A stretch of DNA of 64,000 nt. Origin: Mesosutterella multiformis. Its GTDB lineage: Bacteria > Pseudomonadota > Gammaproteobacteria > Burkholderiales > Burkholderiaceae_F. Position numbers and translations under genes: made by a program. Shown piece by piece: positions 1 through 11,510 of the stretch. The notes beneath the pieces are model-generated. The model was not told the DNA's origin, did not search any database, and saw only the letters and a program-made list of their open reading frames with translations. Position 1 is the first letter of the stretch. Each line of letters opens with the position of its first letter. The stretch is from assembly GCF_003402575.1 (NCBI RefSeq), contig NZ_BGZJ01000002.1, forward strand, positions 434,001 through 498,000, read 5' to 3'.

Positions 1-3000
1 CCTTCACGCCGTCATACACAACCCCGAAGTTCTTCGTGTCGTGGTACCAGTTGAGGGTGAGGTACGGCTTGATCGCGCGGCCGGTCTTCGGGTTCGTGAA
101 GAGGTGGTACGCGGTCGCGCCGATTCTCGTACGGACGTTCCCGGCACCGGTTCCCTGAACGGTGAAGTTTTCGGCGTCGACATGTTCATCGGCTCGGACT
201 CCCATGCGGATAACCTGAGCCTGCAGCTGGAGCCGCGTCGCGTTCTGCGTGCCGCTCGCGCTCACCCAATCCTTAAGCCCAAACGTGTAGCCCGCTTCAA
301 GAGAACCGGTCCAGCCTTTCGTGTGATACTCTTCTTCCGCCGCGCTGCTCGCGTGGACCTTATCCGTGAAGTGCTGGTAAATCATCCAGAGATCCGCGTA
401 CGGACCTGTCGCTTCAGGCTTGTCATTCATGTAGGTCGCGTAGAAGCCGGCCGAATAGCCGGAGAGTTTCCCCTTCGACGTGAGCCCGATGTCGCTTGAC
501 CGGGTCTTCGTGCTCTGATGCGCGTAGCCGCCCATGAGACCGACATGGAACCGGTGGTCGCCGGAACCCGGCCACGTGACGAGGTCGCCGCCCACCTTCA
601 CGACACCATACGTGCCGCGGTTTGTCAGCTGATCGTCATACATGGTGGTGTGGTTCTTCCCGCCCTGCATCCGGATCCAGACGTTTCCGGACTTCTTCTG
701 GCTCTTCAGTGCGTCCGAGTACCGCGTTTCACCCAGCCTGTCATAAAGCGACATCGTGAAGAGCGTGTTCGACGCGAGCATATTCGCGGCGTAGCTTCCG
801 AGTTCAGGCTTCACATAGTGAACGGCCGGGTCCGTCGGATCCACTGCCGGAATGACATCCGGCTGGACCGGATCGGGATCGTCAATCGTTTTCGGAAGAA
901 TGATCTTCGCGGCGTCCGGATCCCGCTGACTCGTGAGGTACCAGTCGCTTCCGATCTTCTTCAGCTCATAGATATAAGCGCCGGCCGTAAGGCGGTTCGA
1001 TTCCGGTTTCGTGAAGACCGCGTCAGACGTTCCCGCCACCTGGACCACCTTGATGCCGTCAACCGTCTGGCTTCCCCAGCCGGACACCTTGGTAAAAACG
1101 AGGTTCGCGGTGCCGGAGGTGTTTCCGTTCACGGTGATTTCGTCATGCGCCGACGCGTCACCCTGAAGCACAGTGCTCATGTTCACGGTACCGCCGTCAG
1201 CCGAATAATCGCCGTCTATCGTGAGCGTAGTACTCGTGAAGCCGGTCGACGCGGCCGCCGGGAAGTTGATCGTGCCGGACGACTGCTTGAGGGTCGTGAC
1301 TTCGGACGCCGCCGCCATATTCCAGACCGCGGACGCGTCCGTGAATTCCAGATCCGTTGTGCCGCCGGAAAGCGTTGAGGTGCCGTTCCAGGTGCCGCCG
1401 AGCGACGTAGTGACCGCCGCGCCGTTTGAAGAGGTAAGATTCCCGTTCACCGTAGTGCCCGGTTCAAAGGACTCAATCACCTTGGTGCCAGAGCCGGTCC
1501 CCGACACATCGCCATTCAGGACCGCGGAACCCATGAGGAAAAGCCCGGCGGTGCCGCCCGCGGACGCCGTCGTTGTTCCATTGATTACGCCTTCATCCTC
1601 AGCGACCCGGTAAAGTATGGAATTCGCGTCTTTCACCGTGTAGTCGCCTGTCGCGGTCGCCGAATCACTGACCGCGATCTCGCCTAACGCGCCGCCTGAC
1701 ACATTCATATTTCCTGTGTAGGATGCGGTGCCGCTGCCATTCATGCTGAACGTTGAGGGAACGCCGCCTGAGGACTGGCCGGTAACGGTGATGTTCCCCT
1801 TCATAGCGGAAGCCGCTTCGAAGACGCCGTAGATATGACCGCCATCCTCGACTGTTGAGTCACCGGTATATGTTGAATTTTCGGTGAAAGTAAACGTAAT
1901 AAGGCTTCGGTAGTTGTCGTTCTGATCCGACTCGTGATCCGGCGCGATGCCGGTCGCATGAAGATCGCCGGTCAGGGTCGAGTTCCCGGCAAGCGAAAGC
2001 GACGTGGACGCGCCTCCGGAAGACGTAAAGTCCGCGGTCACTGACGCCGTGTCCTGTGCCTGAACCACGACAAAACTCCGGAAATCCTGCGACACCACGC
2101 TGGTTTTGTCCTGGTCCGCGGCGATCGGTCCCATCACCGCGTCGCCGTGAAGCGTGATCGCGACAGAACTCCCGCCTTCGCTCTTCACGTTATTCGCTTT
2201 GAGATATGAGCCGGTGCCGGTTTCATAAATCCCCACGTAGCTCGCCTGGCTCGCCGTGATGTCTCCGTTTACCTTGACGCTTGTCGCCATCTGACCGCTG
2301 TTGACCGAGACATTGCCGCCCATGGCCATAATGGAGGACAGATCGGCGTCATTCAGTATCTCGATTGGGCTATTTCTGGCCTCGATCGTGACGGAACCGG
2401 CATTCCCGCTGCCGTCATCCATCGTCATGATCACCGGAATTTATCCGTTAGGGTATTGATTACCATTGAAGCTCAGCAGCTGAACGCCAGTTCCGTTGGG
2501 GTCGAGTGATGTGATGTGGACAGAACCGCCAAAGGCATATATGGAACCACCGCCCTTCGTTTCCATAGCATCATTCTCTTCGCCATCCCCCCAGACTTTG
2601 ACGCTGCCGGCCTGAAGCGTTACAGACCCTCCGTACGTATAAATTCCCGCGGTCCCGATACCGTGCGAAACCACAGAGATACTGCCTTCACTTCCGTTCT
2701 CGCCTGAACCGGATACTTCAACTCTTCCTTCATTAACGTAAATTCCATACGCCATGGAAGAGATGACGGTTTCGGAAGCCCCCTCTATCCTGAGCACAGA
2801 GGGGGCAGACTCAAGGTCAATCGCGTTCCCGGAAGGAGCTCCCGCGAGGGACTGGATCACCGCCTTCCCGCCATTCAGCTTCAGGGTCACATTGGATCCT
2901 GCTGTGGCATCATCTGATCCGTGTTCTCCAGTATCAGTAGCTTGGATCGTCGAACCATTGCCATCCGAGGTTGTCAGCGTCAGATCTCCCCCGATCGTCG

Positions 3001-3451
3001 CGGTCACGGAAGAACCGTAACTCGTTTTGATCGCGACTCTCGGGACCGTGACAGACAGATCACCCGCGATATTAAGCGTAATGTCAGACCCCGGGTAAGC
3101 GCTGTTTGTGGCGATACCGCTGTAAGTCTGATACAGATAATCGGAGGTGCCATCATCCGTGATGGTGAGAGATTTCGCGGTCACCGTGATGCCGCCCTCC
3201 GCTCCCGGTTCGACCGGGGCGTGGATCACATCGGAGGCGGGTGTATCACTGGTGTAGTGAATCTCAATATCCGTGTCTGGCTCATTTATTGATGTGGATA
3301 TCCGCGTGAGAGTTTCCGCGCCCGCGCCTGACGCCATCGCGAGAAGCGCGGCAGCGACCGCCGCGGTCACGGCTTTCCCAGTCAGTATGATGGTTTCTGC
3401 GTGTCTCATGGTCTTTTTCCTCTGTTTTTCGGAATCCGTTTCTGAAATCAA
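1..3451 (-). pseudogene. Autotransporter copy 1, in-frame stop, runs off left edge
   Basis: This is a type V autotransporter adhesin-like gene. It starts at 3451 with a signal peptide (hydrophobic AAVAAALLAMASG, then GAGAE), followed by a repetitive Gly/Ser/Thr/Val-rich beta-helix passenger. A TAA codon at 2441-2443 ends the first frame after 336 residues. The same frame then stays open, as far as I checked it at several points, down to base 1 and encodes passenger and barrel sequence closely matching the second copy (for example NSPIEIL matches NSPIEVL, and the barrel has KNFGVVYDGVK). The lesion is therefore one nonsense codon in an otherwise uninterrupted gene whose last residues lie outside the window. 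Barrel-coding DNA is nearly identical to that of copy 2, pointing to recent duplication or gene conversion. The product would belong in the outer membrane; the ligand is unknown. Confidence 0.85.
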
Positions 3452-3615
3452 TGGAATCCTTTTCTCAGTCTCCGTTCAGATGGCTGTCTGAAACGGATTC
3501 ACGGTTTTGATCTCTCAGCCATTCATCCGCGCTGAATGAAACCGCGCGGCCGGTTCAGAATCGGAAAACATCGCGGAACTGACCGCTCTTTGGCCGGAAG
3601 ACTGATGGATGTCAT

Positions 3616-3654
3616 AAAGGAGGCGTCGATCGAAATCACCGAAGCGCCTCCTTT
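3616..3654 (-). terminator. Terminator after autotransporter copy 2
   Basis: A 10-bp inverted repeat (AAAGGAGGCG and CGCCTCCTTT) encloses a 19-base loop just after the stop of the second autotransporter. The A/T-rich ends could support termination in either direction. It separates copy 2 from the start of copy 1. Confidence 0.6.
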
Positions 3655-3706
3655 TCTGAAGAGGACCGGGCAGCCGGGGCACCAGACACCCTGCCCTCTT
3701 CTCAGG

Positions 3707-6700
3707 TCAGAAGAGCACCTTTGCCCCGATAAAGGCACCGGCGTTCCAGTAGCTGTGAGAACCAGCCTGGTAAAGGGCCGCACCCCAGAGGTTGACGTTC
3801 TTAGAGACCTTCCCTTCGATCCCGAACTTCACTTCGCCGAAGTTCCGCGTTCCTTCGATCCGGTCCTTCACGCCGTCATACACAACCCCGAAGTTCTTCG
3901 TGTCGTGGTACCAGTTGAGGGTGAGATAAGGCTTGATCGCGCGTCCAGTCTTCGGGTTCGTGAAGAGGTGGTACGCGGTCGCGCCGATGCGGGTGCGGAC
4001 GTTCCCGGCACCGGTTCCCTGAACCGTGAAGTTTTCGGCGTCGATATGTTCATCGGCGCGGACCCCCATGCGGATCACCTGAGCCTGGAGCTGGAGGCGG
4101 GTCGCGTTCTGCGTACCGCTCGCGCTCACCCAGTCCTTCAGACCAAACGTGTAGCCTGCTTCAAGAGAACCGGTCCAGCCTTTCGAGTGGTAACTTTCCT
4201 CACTCGCGTTGCTCGGATTCACCTTATCCGTGAAGTGCTGATAGAGCACCCAGAGGTCGGCGTAAGGCCCTGTCGCTTCCGGCTTGTCATTCATGTAGGT
4301 CGCGTAGAAGCCGGCCGAATAGCCGGAAAGCTTCCCCTTCGACGTGAGCCCGATGTCGCTTGACCGGGTCTTCGTGCTCTGATGCGCATAGCCGCCCATG
4401 AGACCCACATGGAACCGGTGGTCACCGGAACCGGGCCACGTGACGAGGTCGCCGCCCACCTGCACGATTCCATACGTGCCGCGGTTCGTCAGCTGATCGT
4501 CGTACATGTTGGTATGGTTCTTTCGCCCTGCATCCGGATCCAGACGTTCCCGGACTTCTTCTGGGATTTCAGAGCGTCTGAGTACCGCGTCTCGCCAAGG
4601 CGGTCGTAAAGCGACATCGTGAAGAGCGTGTTCGACCCATAGAGGTTCGCGGCGTAGCTCCCGAGCTCCGGCTTCACGATGTGCGTGGTCGGATCAGTGG
4701 GGTCGGTCGCCGGCAGCACATCCGGCAGCACATCATCGCCAGACGCCGAATTATTGGACAGATCATCGGTCGGTGTCACGGACGGATTGTCCGTGGTATT
4801 GGAGTATGTGTGCGGAAGCATAACCGTTTTGGCGTTCGGATCCCGCTCGCTCGTGAGGTACCAGTCGTTACCGACCTTCTTCAAATCGTAGATATAGGCA
4901 CCGGCCGTGAGGCGATTCGAGTCCGGCTTCGTGAAGACCGCGTCAGAGGTCCCCGCCACCTGGACCACCTTGATGCCTTCAATCGTTTGGCTGCCGTACC
5001 CCGACACCTTCGTGAACACGAGGTTCGCGGTGCCGGACGTGTTCCCGTTCACGACGATCTTGTCGTGCGGCGACGTGTCACCCTGGAGCACCGTGCTCAT
5101 GTTCACGGTACCGCCGTCAGCGGAGTAATCGCCGTCAATCGTAAGCGTGGTGCCCGTGAAGCCGGTCGAGGGAGCCGCCGGGAAATTGATCGTGCCGGAA
5201 GACTGCTTGAGACTCGTGACTTCAGAATTCGCGGCGATATTCCACACCGCGGACGCGTCCGTGAATTCCAGATCCGTCGTGCCGCCAGAGATCGTCGATG
5301 TGCCGTTCCAGGTACCGCCGAGCTGCGTTGTCACCGCGGCGCTGTCAGACGACGTGAGATCCCCGTTCACCGTGGTGCCGGGGTAAAACACTTCCGTCAC
5401 TTTGGTGCCCGTTCCGGTGGCCGTCACATCACCATTCAGGATCGCTGTGTCCCCGAGGTAGACCGCTGCCGTCGCGCCGGCAGACGCGTCAACATTACCC
5501 GTGAGGACGCTTTCACCCGACCCCATCAGATAGAGCAGCGTTTTATCGTCTTTCGCGGTAAAGTCGCCGTCAGCCTTCACCGTATCGGTCACCCAGAGCT
5601 CAGCCATGGCGCCGTCAGAGAGACTCATGTTGCCGGTAAAGGATCCTGTGCCGCTGCCATTGAAATTCCAGGTTGACGGAATATCCCCTGATGACCGGCC
5701 TGAAACATTCACATCGCCTTCCATCGTGGCAGCGCCTGAGAAGGTTCCGTAAATATGACCGCCATCCGTCACGGTCGACGTGCCTTTATAGGCGCTGTTC
5801 TCATAGAGCGACAGCGTGATGCAGCTCCGGGTCATATCGTCGTCTTTCGATTCATACCCGGGCGCGATCCCAAAAGAATTCAGATTACCGGTCAGAGTCG
5901 AATTGCCCGCAAAGGAAAGACCGGATAAGGCACCCTGGGTTGTGGTCACATTCGCGAGCGCCTTCCCCGTATCAGCCCCCTGAATCACCAGGTAGCTCTC
6001 TTGCCCGTCGACCGTCGCTTCCGAAGTCCCGCCGCTGAGCGACGTGTAAGCCGCGTCGCCATGCAGCACAACGTAGGTTGAGCTCGAAGCCGTAGTGGTG
6101 ATCTTATCCGCCTTCAGGTAAGAACCCGTTCCGGTTTCATAAATACCGACACTGCTTTTGTCATCATTGGTGACATTGCCGTTCACCCGGACGCCAGTAG
6201 CCATCTGCGAGGGGTTAATGGCAACGCTGCTCTCCCCGCTGGTCGTAATTACCTGACCGCCCGCCTGATTGAGGACCTCGATCGGGCTGTTCTGCGCCTG
6301 GATCGTAACACCGCCCTTTTGCCCCGCATAGATAGTGGGAACCTGCGCATTGAGATTATCTGAGGCGGGCGCGTTACTGTATACCTGAACCCCAGTTCCA
6401 TTCGCGTCTAGAGAGGTCAGGACAACATTGCCACCTATAGCGGCGACGGCGTCAGAAGTTTGATTAAGGTTTTGAACCTTCACGCTCCCGGCCTGAAGGG
6501 CAACCATTCCGCTACCCATTGACATAACGGCATAAGGAGTGCCCACTCCCGTGCTTTCAACAACCACACTGCCGCCCGCGCCGCCCTTCCCGGAGCCGAA
6601 AATATCCACTTCACCTGCGTAGTTAGCGATGGCGACGTATGTAGAAGAAATCGTGGTCTTGGAAGCCCCCTCAATTTTCACTGTAGCGGACGACGAATCC

Positions 6701-7323
6701 GTCTCGATACCGAAACCATCCGTAGTAATTGAGGCTTCGCCGCCATTAAGCGTGAGGAGAATGCCACGGTCAATGGTCGCGTCGTGCTCTCCCGCAGATG
6801 CATAGAGCCCCACTCCACCGCCACCAGGCGTTGTTTTCACGGTCAGATTGCCGCCGATTGTGCCGTCGATATTGTTGTTATTCGATACCTGAAGGGCGTT
6901 CCCCCGCGCGGTAACGGACACGTCACCTGTGATAGCCAGATGTACGCCGCCCGTTGACGGATCTTTCCAGGCGGAGGTCCCCACAAATCCTCCGTTAGTG
7001 GTGATTCCAAGGCCATTACGCGAGCCGGAAGTGGAGTAGCCTTCCGTCGTCTCATTGGTAACGGTGAGGGAATTAAGTGTCAGCGTCATGCCGGTCGCCT
7101 GAGCATCGCGATCCTCGGGCATCACCGGAGGCTGTGTGACAAAAGTGTCAGCAGTCTGATCTGTGTATGTCACAACCGCGTCGGTCGTGGGACTATCGAT
7201 AGATTCGGTGATCCGATCGTAATTCACCTGATCCGCGGCCGCCGCGCCTGAAGCGGCGAGGAGCGCCGCAGCAACGGCAAGCGCGACTGCCTGTCTTTTT
7301 GCGTACGGTTTCTGCTCTGTCAT
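3707..7323 (-). pseudogene. Autotransporter copy 2, frameshifted before the barrel
   Basis: This is a second type V autotransporter. It starts at 7323 with a signal peptide (AVALAVAAALLAASGAAAA), has a passenger of roughly 900 residues with Gly/Thr-rich beta-helix character, and ends in a C-terminal autotransporter barrel whose last residues are GAKVLF, with the terminal Phe typical of outer-membrane proteins. The passenger frame ends at 4489 and the barrel continues in another frame from about 4520. Comparison with copy 1 (MQGGKNHTTMYDD) shows one base missing between about 4519 and 4526. Restoring it gives a 1205-residue protein. The rest looks intact, so the shift is either a recent loss of function, a switch or a sequencing error. 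No long homopolymer marks the site. Confidence 0.85.
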
Positions 7324-7773
7324 GGTCTGCCTCTCTTATAAGTAAGGATCGGTTCTGTCAAGAACCTGATCCGATTTCTGTTCCCGTGCCGGTAAACCGC
7401 GCTGACACCGGGAAATGGTTAAAAGGCCTGCAAGTCAGTCAATCCGCCCCGCGCGAGGGACTCTCAGAACCCCGATCCGCGAAACACCGCGTTCTCCGAA
7501 ATGTTCGGAATTCTTAAAGATCCGAGGCGCGTAAAAATTGCGTAAATAATTACAAATTTCAATTCGAAATTATCAAATAGCAATTCATTTGTAATATCTT
7601 GTAATGATTTTTGGGTAGCAAACCCCATTAATTTGTTGCTTTTACGCTACAGATTGAGACAACTGAAGAAAAACGTTCCCAAAACCCTTAATGACAAATC
7701 CGTAGTGAAAAGACCCACTGCGGATATTTTTCTGCCATGAGGATTGGGAAAGACCGCCGGTCCTGGGGCTTCT
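7324..7773. other. Intergenic region upstream of autotransporter copy 2
   Basis: There is no convincing gene here. An AT-rich block at about 7530-7650, read on the minus strand, is where the promoter of the second autotransporter is expected. I could not assign -35/-10 boxes with confidence. The short open frames here show no recognisable family features. Confidence 0.4.
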
Positions 7774-8025
7774 TCAAGGGAAAAGCCTCAGCCGCCTGGC
7801 CCGGAAACGGGATTTCGCCGCGATGTAGGTGCCGAAAGTCCGGGCACCAGGGCGAAGGGAGGAAAGGATGGGGGCGGGGCTGCCGCCGGAGATCAGCGAC
7901 GCGGCATCGACCGTGTCAGCAAGGATCTCCTGGAACCCGGTAAGCCGGGTGGAGCCTGAAGCCGCCGCGGGAGGCGCGGCAGCGGCTGTCTTTTGAGACA
8001 GCCTGATGGTATCTGTGTGTCTCAT
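7774..8025 (-). pseudogene. Remnant of a third autotransporter (signal-peptide end)
   Basis: This is an 83-codon frame starting MRHTDTIRLSQKTAAAA. The start resembles autotransporter copy 1 (MRHAETIILTGKAVTAA), and the leader just upstream of the ATG is also similar (a purine-rich stretch ending gaccatgag or aaccatgag). After about 25 residues the similarity to a signal peptide and passenger is lost and the frame becomes Arg/Pro-rich. I read it as the decayed 5' end of a third tandem copy. It is unlikely to make a functional protein. Confidence 0.5.
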
Positions 8026-8670
8026 GGTTTTCTCGTTCTTTTTATCTATCTGGCTTTGTTTTTCATGAACGCTGACACCTTCTGACAGCCTCCCCCCGGT
8101 CTGCGTTCCGGAGGGGTGACTTTTGCTTCACAAATTTTGAAATATGTCATCCTGCTTGACAATATTTCATAACTTCGAAGCGGTGTCATCGACACGAAAA
8201 TAAACATTCTTTTATTGCATTATTTTCCAATCTTCCTGTTTTTCAATACCAGACGACCATATATGGTATAAGCCCTTACTAACAAAAGATCTCGAAAGAC
8301 TTTTATTTGTGTTTCACAAACGATAAAAGTTGACAGGAGTTAACAGAACAAGTTAACTAAAGATGTCAATCAATCAAACAACGGGAATGGGCCGATACTG
8401 ATTTTCAACGCAGGCTTAATTACTAGGTCTTATGGGGGAAATCAGGCGTTTTCCGTCAGAACCGGAAACTTCGGGTCTGATCCCTTTACGGCAGAAAACC
8501 GAAACGGGGCAGTTAACAGCCGCCTGAGTTTACCGTAATCGCCCGGAGCCTGAAAGCGTCTCTTTGATAAAAATCATCAATCAGCCGGGATCTGCGATGA
8601 TCCGCCGTCAAAAGATCGGAAAAGAGTAAAGAGAAATGGAAGGACGAAAACCGCCTCTCTCCCCACCGGG
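8026..8670. other. AT-rich gene-free stretch with inverted and direct repeats
   Basis: This is about 640 bases with no supportable gene. It contains a perfect 12-bp palindrome, ACCATATATGGT, at 8256-8267. A two-part hairpin lies at 8299-8330 (ACTTTTAT and TTGTG pairing with CACAA and ATAAAAGT). Three GTTRAC-type repeats lie at 8329, 8339 and 8352. Base composition is much richer in AT than the flanking genes. It lies downstream of dcuC and upstream of the decayed autotransporter, so it may be the old control region of that gene. Confidence 0.45.
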
Positions 8671-8675
8671 ACAAA

Positions 8676-8699
8676 AAAAGCCGGGGCGTGAGCCCCGGC
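8676..8699 (-). terminator. Terminator of dcuC
   Basis: On the minus strand the stem GCCGGGGC / GCCCCGGC is followed by seven T residues. This is a textbook Rho-independent terminator about 95 bases after the dcuC stop. Confidence 0.85.
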
Positions 8700-8794
8700 A
8701 GGAAGAGAAAAGGAAGCGGATTCCACATTCAGAAGAGTTTCATGTCCAGGGAATCCGCTTCAGACTCCAAAGGATCTGGATCGTGTTCTGACCC

Positions 8795-10180
8795 TCAGAA
8801 GAGAATCACGGTTGCGGCAAGCGCCACAATGAGCCCCGCGAAGCACGGGATCCAGGTGCGGCGAACCACGGCGAGCGGCGACACCCCGGCAAAGCCCGCG
8901 ACAATAATGATCACTCCAGCGACAGGCGACACCGGGCGGAGGAATTCACTTGCGAGCTGCAGCATCATGGCGAGCACCGTGGGGTCGCCGCCGAACCCAG
9001 CTGCCACGGTCGGCGCGATCGGGACGAGTCCCGTGAAGGACGCGACACCAGACCCCGTGAGCACCGTCACAATGCCGATCACGGCGGAAAGCACGAGACC
9101 CGTGCCCATCATTCCGAACCCCGCGGACTTTGCGGCGTCAATCATGAGGCCCACAAGACCCGCGTTCTTTAGACCGTCCGCGAACAGCGCCGCGACAAAG
9201 ATAAGACCCACCACGCTCTGCATCATGTGGCCCATGCCTTTGAACATCGCGAAACCGTCCTGGAAGCACGCCTGGAGGTTCCGGCGGTGCAGGAGGTCGA
9301 CGAGGATCCCGAACACCCAGCCGATGAACATCGCAATCGCGACATCGAGCACCACGGTCTTATAGACCATCTTGTTAAAGATGAAGAGAAGGACAAGCGG
9401 CACGAGCGGGAGGAGCGCGTAGTACCCGGGGAGGTTCGCCGCGCGGCGGGTCTTCTCCTCAACCACCTTCGGGTCGATCGAGAGGAGCGACCCGGTCGCC
9501 TTATCCCGCTTATCGAGGTAATTCTGGACAATCACGTGGACCACAGCGGTGACAAGAATCGCGGGGATCGCGACCGGCAGCTGATACTGAATCAGGTACG
9601 TCATCGGGTCGACACCCGCGGTGTGAGCGGAAAGCACCGCGATCGCGGAACTCGGCGCGTAGCTGATCACGAGGACACTGCCGATCACGGCGGCCGCGGC
9701 GACCCCGGAAATCCCGATACCGATAAGCAGCGGGTAGACCGACACCGCGAGCAGCATCGCCATGCCCGCGGCGGAGGTCACCACGAGCCCGAGGAAGTTT
9801 CCGAGGATAAAAACCGCGCCCATGATGAGGTACGGATTCCGGAGCCGCTGAAGGGGTTTGAGGCACACGGCGACGAGCTTATCCGTCGCCCCGATCTGAT
9901 CCATATAGGCCGCGAAGCCGCCCGCGACGAGAATGATGAAACCGGTCGTCGCCGCCTGATGGCGGGAAAGCGCGGAGAGGAGCCCGAAGAGGTCAAAACC
10001 GATAAAGCCGGTGCCGTGGGCGCCCTTCGGCATCAGATCGGTGACGCCCCCGAGAATCGCGATGAGGTTAAGGGCGATGCCGGCGAAAAGCAGAAGAATA
10101 TTCACCTGCAGCTTCTTCACGATTCCGACGCCAGTCAGAATCACGACGAGAAGCGCGAGATACGGCATGATGTCATGCAT
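8795..10180 (-). CDS. dcuC: Anaerobic C4-dicarboxylate transporter, DcuC family
   Basis: This encodes a 461-residue inner-membrane protein with about a dozen hydrophobic segments. It has the family length and recognisable DcuC blocks: GGFAAYMDQIGATDKLV near residue 85, KPLQRLRNPYLIMG near 105-120, and the Gly/Thr-rich TVLTGSGVASFTGLVPIAP near 375. DcuC proteins move fumarate, succinate and related C4-dicarboxylates, mainly succinate efflux or fumarate/succinate exchange during anaerobic growth. A good ribosome site (GGAGGTAA) precedes the ATG. The gene begins 23 bases after the porin stop, so the two are probably cotranscribed. The divergent lyase nearby would produce fumarate if it behaves like its superfamily, which fits this transporter. 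Confidence 0.88.
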   Translation of the reverse strand: MHDIMPYLALLVVILTGVGIVKKLQVNILLLFAGIALNLIAILGGVTDLMPKGAHGTGFIGFDLFGLLSALSRHQAATTGFIILVAGGFAAYMDQIGATDKLVAVCLKPLQRLRNPYLIMGAVFILGNFLGLVVTSAAGMAMLLAVSVYPLLIGIGISGVAAAAVIGSVLVISYAPSSAIAVLSAHTAGVDPMTYLIQYQLPVAIPAILVTAVVHVIVQNYLDKRDKATGSLLSIDPKVVEEKTRRAANLPGYYALLPLVPLVLLFIFNKMVYKTVVLDVAIAMFIGWVFGILVDLLHRRNLQACFQDGFAMFKGMGHMMQSVVGLIFVAALFADGLKNAGLVGLMIDAAKSAGFGMMGTGLVLSAVIGIVTVLTGSGVASFTGLVPIAPTVAAGFGGDPTVLAMMLQLASEFLRPVSPVAGVIIIVAGFAGVSPLAVVRRTWIPCFAGLIVALAATVILF

Positions 10181-10203
10181 GACGAGTTACCTCCGAATGG
10201 AAA

Positions 10204-11331
10204 TCAGAAACGGTGAACGATGCCGGCAGAGAGTTCCGTGCCGGTGAGGTTCGAGCGGTCGAGGGTGTTCTTCAGATCCTGGCGGACCCAGCCGAGGTCC
10301 GCGTAGAGGTCGGTGCGTTTGGAGAGCGCGTAGTCGTAGCCCACGTGGGCGGAATAGCGGACGACGTCTGTCGTGTTCGAGCCATCCCCCTCACCCTTCG
10401 CGTAGCCCGCGCCGACCTTCGCTTTGCCGCCGAAAATCGGCCACTGGACCGCGGCGAGGACGCTGAAACCGTTGTATTTCTTCCCGGTGCCTGAGCTGAT
10501 CCGGGTCTGATAGTCGGAACCCACCGTATTAAAGGCGCTGTGCTTAAAGTACTGCGCGAAGATATAGGGCTTGATAAAGCCGAAGTCGTAGTTCGCGGCG
10601 AGGTTCACGGTCCAGGGATCGTCATAAAGCTTCGAATCCGCCGTATTCAGATGAATCATGTCAGCAAGCGCGAGCGCGGTGAGCGCGCCCTGCTTATAGC
10701 GGACGGCGGCCGCCATCATGCGGTCCTTGTCGTTCATTCCGGTGCCTTCCTGACCCGACATCGCGAATGAATACTGCGCGTGGAACGTGAAGCCGCGGTA
10801 GTTCGGGGACACGTAGGTGACGGAGTTATCGACCGTGAGGTAATTCCCCGTCGTGATGTACTTAAGACCCCCGATAAAGTTACTCATCAGCGTCCCGAAG
10901 GGATACATGGCGGTGCCCGCGAGCGCGGTGGACCCGACCGGGCTCTTCAGCTGCCCCACCTTGCCGACCGTCACACGGCCATACCGCCCGGACACCCAGA
11001 GGGAAGACTCTCGGGCCCAGAAGCTCGAGTCTTGGAGCGTGCCGTCGTCCGCTTTGAACTGATCCTCGAGAATAAAGCCGACTTTATTGCCGCTCCCAAG
11101 ATCCTCAACGCCTTTCAGGCCGAAGCGGGAGCCGTTTCTCTGCCCGCTCTTCAGCTGGAAAAGAGCCTTTCCGTCATTCGCGTTCGACGCGTCGCCGGAC
11201 GACCGGGAAACGGAAAGCCCCATATCAACGAGGCCATAAAGCGTGACACTCGGCGCGGCAAGCGCCGGGGCGGACACGAAAGCGGCAGAAGCGGCGGCAG
11301 CGAACGCCGCGGTGAGCGCAGTGCGGTTCAT
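10204..11331 (-). CDS. Outer-membrane general porin, Gram-negative (Burkholderiales) type
   Basis: This is a 375-residue trimeric-porin-family protein. A cleavable signal peptide (MNRTALTAAFAAAASAAF...ALA) precedes the mature start APSVTLYGLVDMG, the typical first strand of betaproteobacterial porins. Alternating beta-strands follow, and the protein ends AGIVHRF with the C-terminal Phe needed for BAM recognition. GNKVGFILEDQFKADDG and SSLWVSGRYGRVTVGK match the conserved strand 2-4 and loop region. It lies directly upstream of dcuC and downstream of a LysR gene, suggesting it admits the anionic substrate used by this module. Substrate selectivity cannot be read from sequence. Confidence 0.9.
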   Translation of the reverse strand: MNRTALTAAFAAAASAAFVSAPALAAPSVTLYGLVDMGLSVSRSSGDASNANDGKALFQLKSGQRNGSRFGLKGVEDLGSGNKVGFILEDQFKADDGTLQDSSFWARESSLWVSGRYGRVTVGKVGQLKSPVGSTALAGTAMYPFGTLMSNFIGGLKYITTGNYLTVDNSVTYVSPNYRGFTFHAQYSFAMSGQEGTGMNDKDRMMAAAVRYKQGALTALALADMIHLNTADSKLYDDPWTVNLAANYDFGFIKPYIFAQYFKHSAFNTVGSDYQTRISSGTGKKYNGFSVLAAVQWPIFGGKAKVGAGYAKGEGDGSNTTDVVRYSAHVGYDYALSKRTDLYADLGWVRQDLKNTLDRSNLTGTELSAGIVHRF

Positions 11332-11510
11332 AAAACTCTCTCCTTATTTCTGGGTAGCTGAAGAATCGTTTTTCTCTTCCGAACGACCTAGTCCGGATGC
11401 TCTTAAGGATCGAGGATTTTCCGCTTTGCAACAATGGCAATCGGATTAAAGTTTCTTTGTAAAAAAGAACAAAACCGCACAGAACGGTGAACGGACGCCC
11501 GATTCCCGCC

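Noticed and set aside
7737-7959. Overlapping plus-strand frames of about 70 codons
   Set aside because: There is no ribosome site and no family; they lie opposite the autotransporter remnant.
9227-10216. Plus-strand frame rich in Arg, Glu and His opposite dcuC
   Set aside because: Its composition is what the reverse complement of a membrane protein gives in this genome; it is a shadow.
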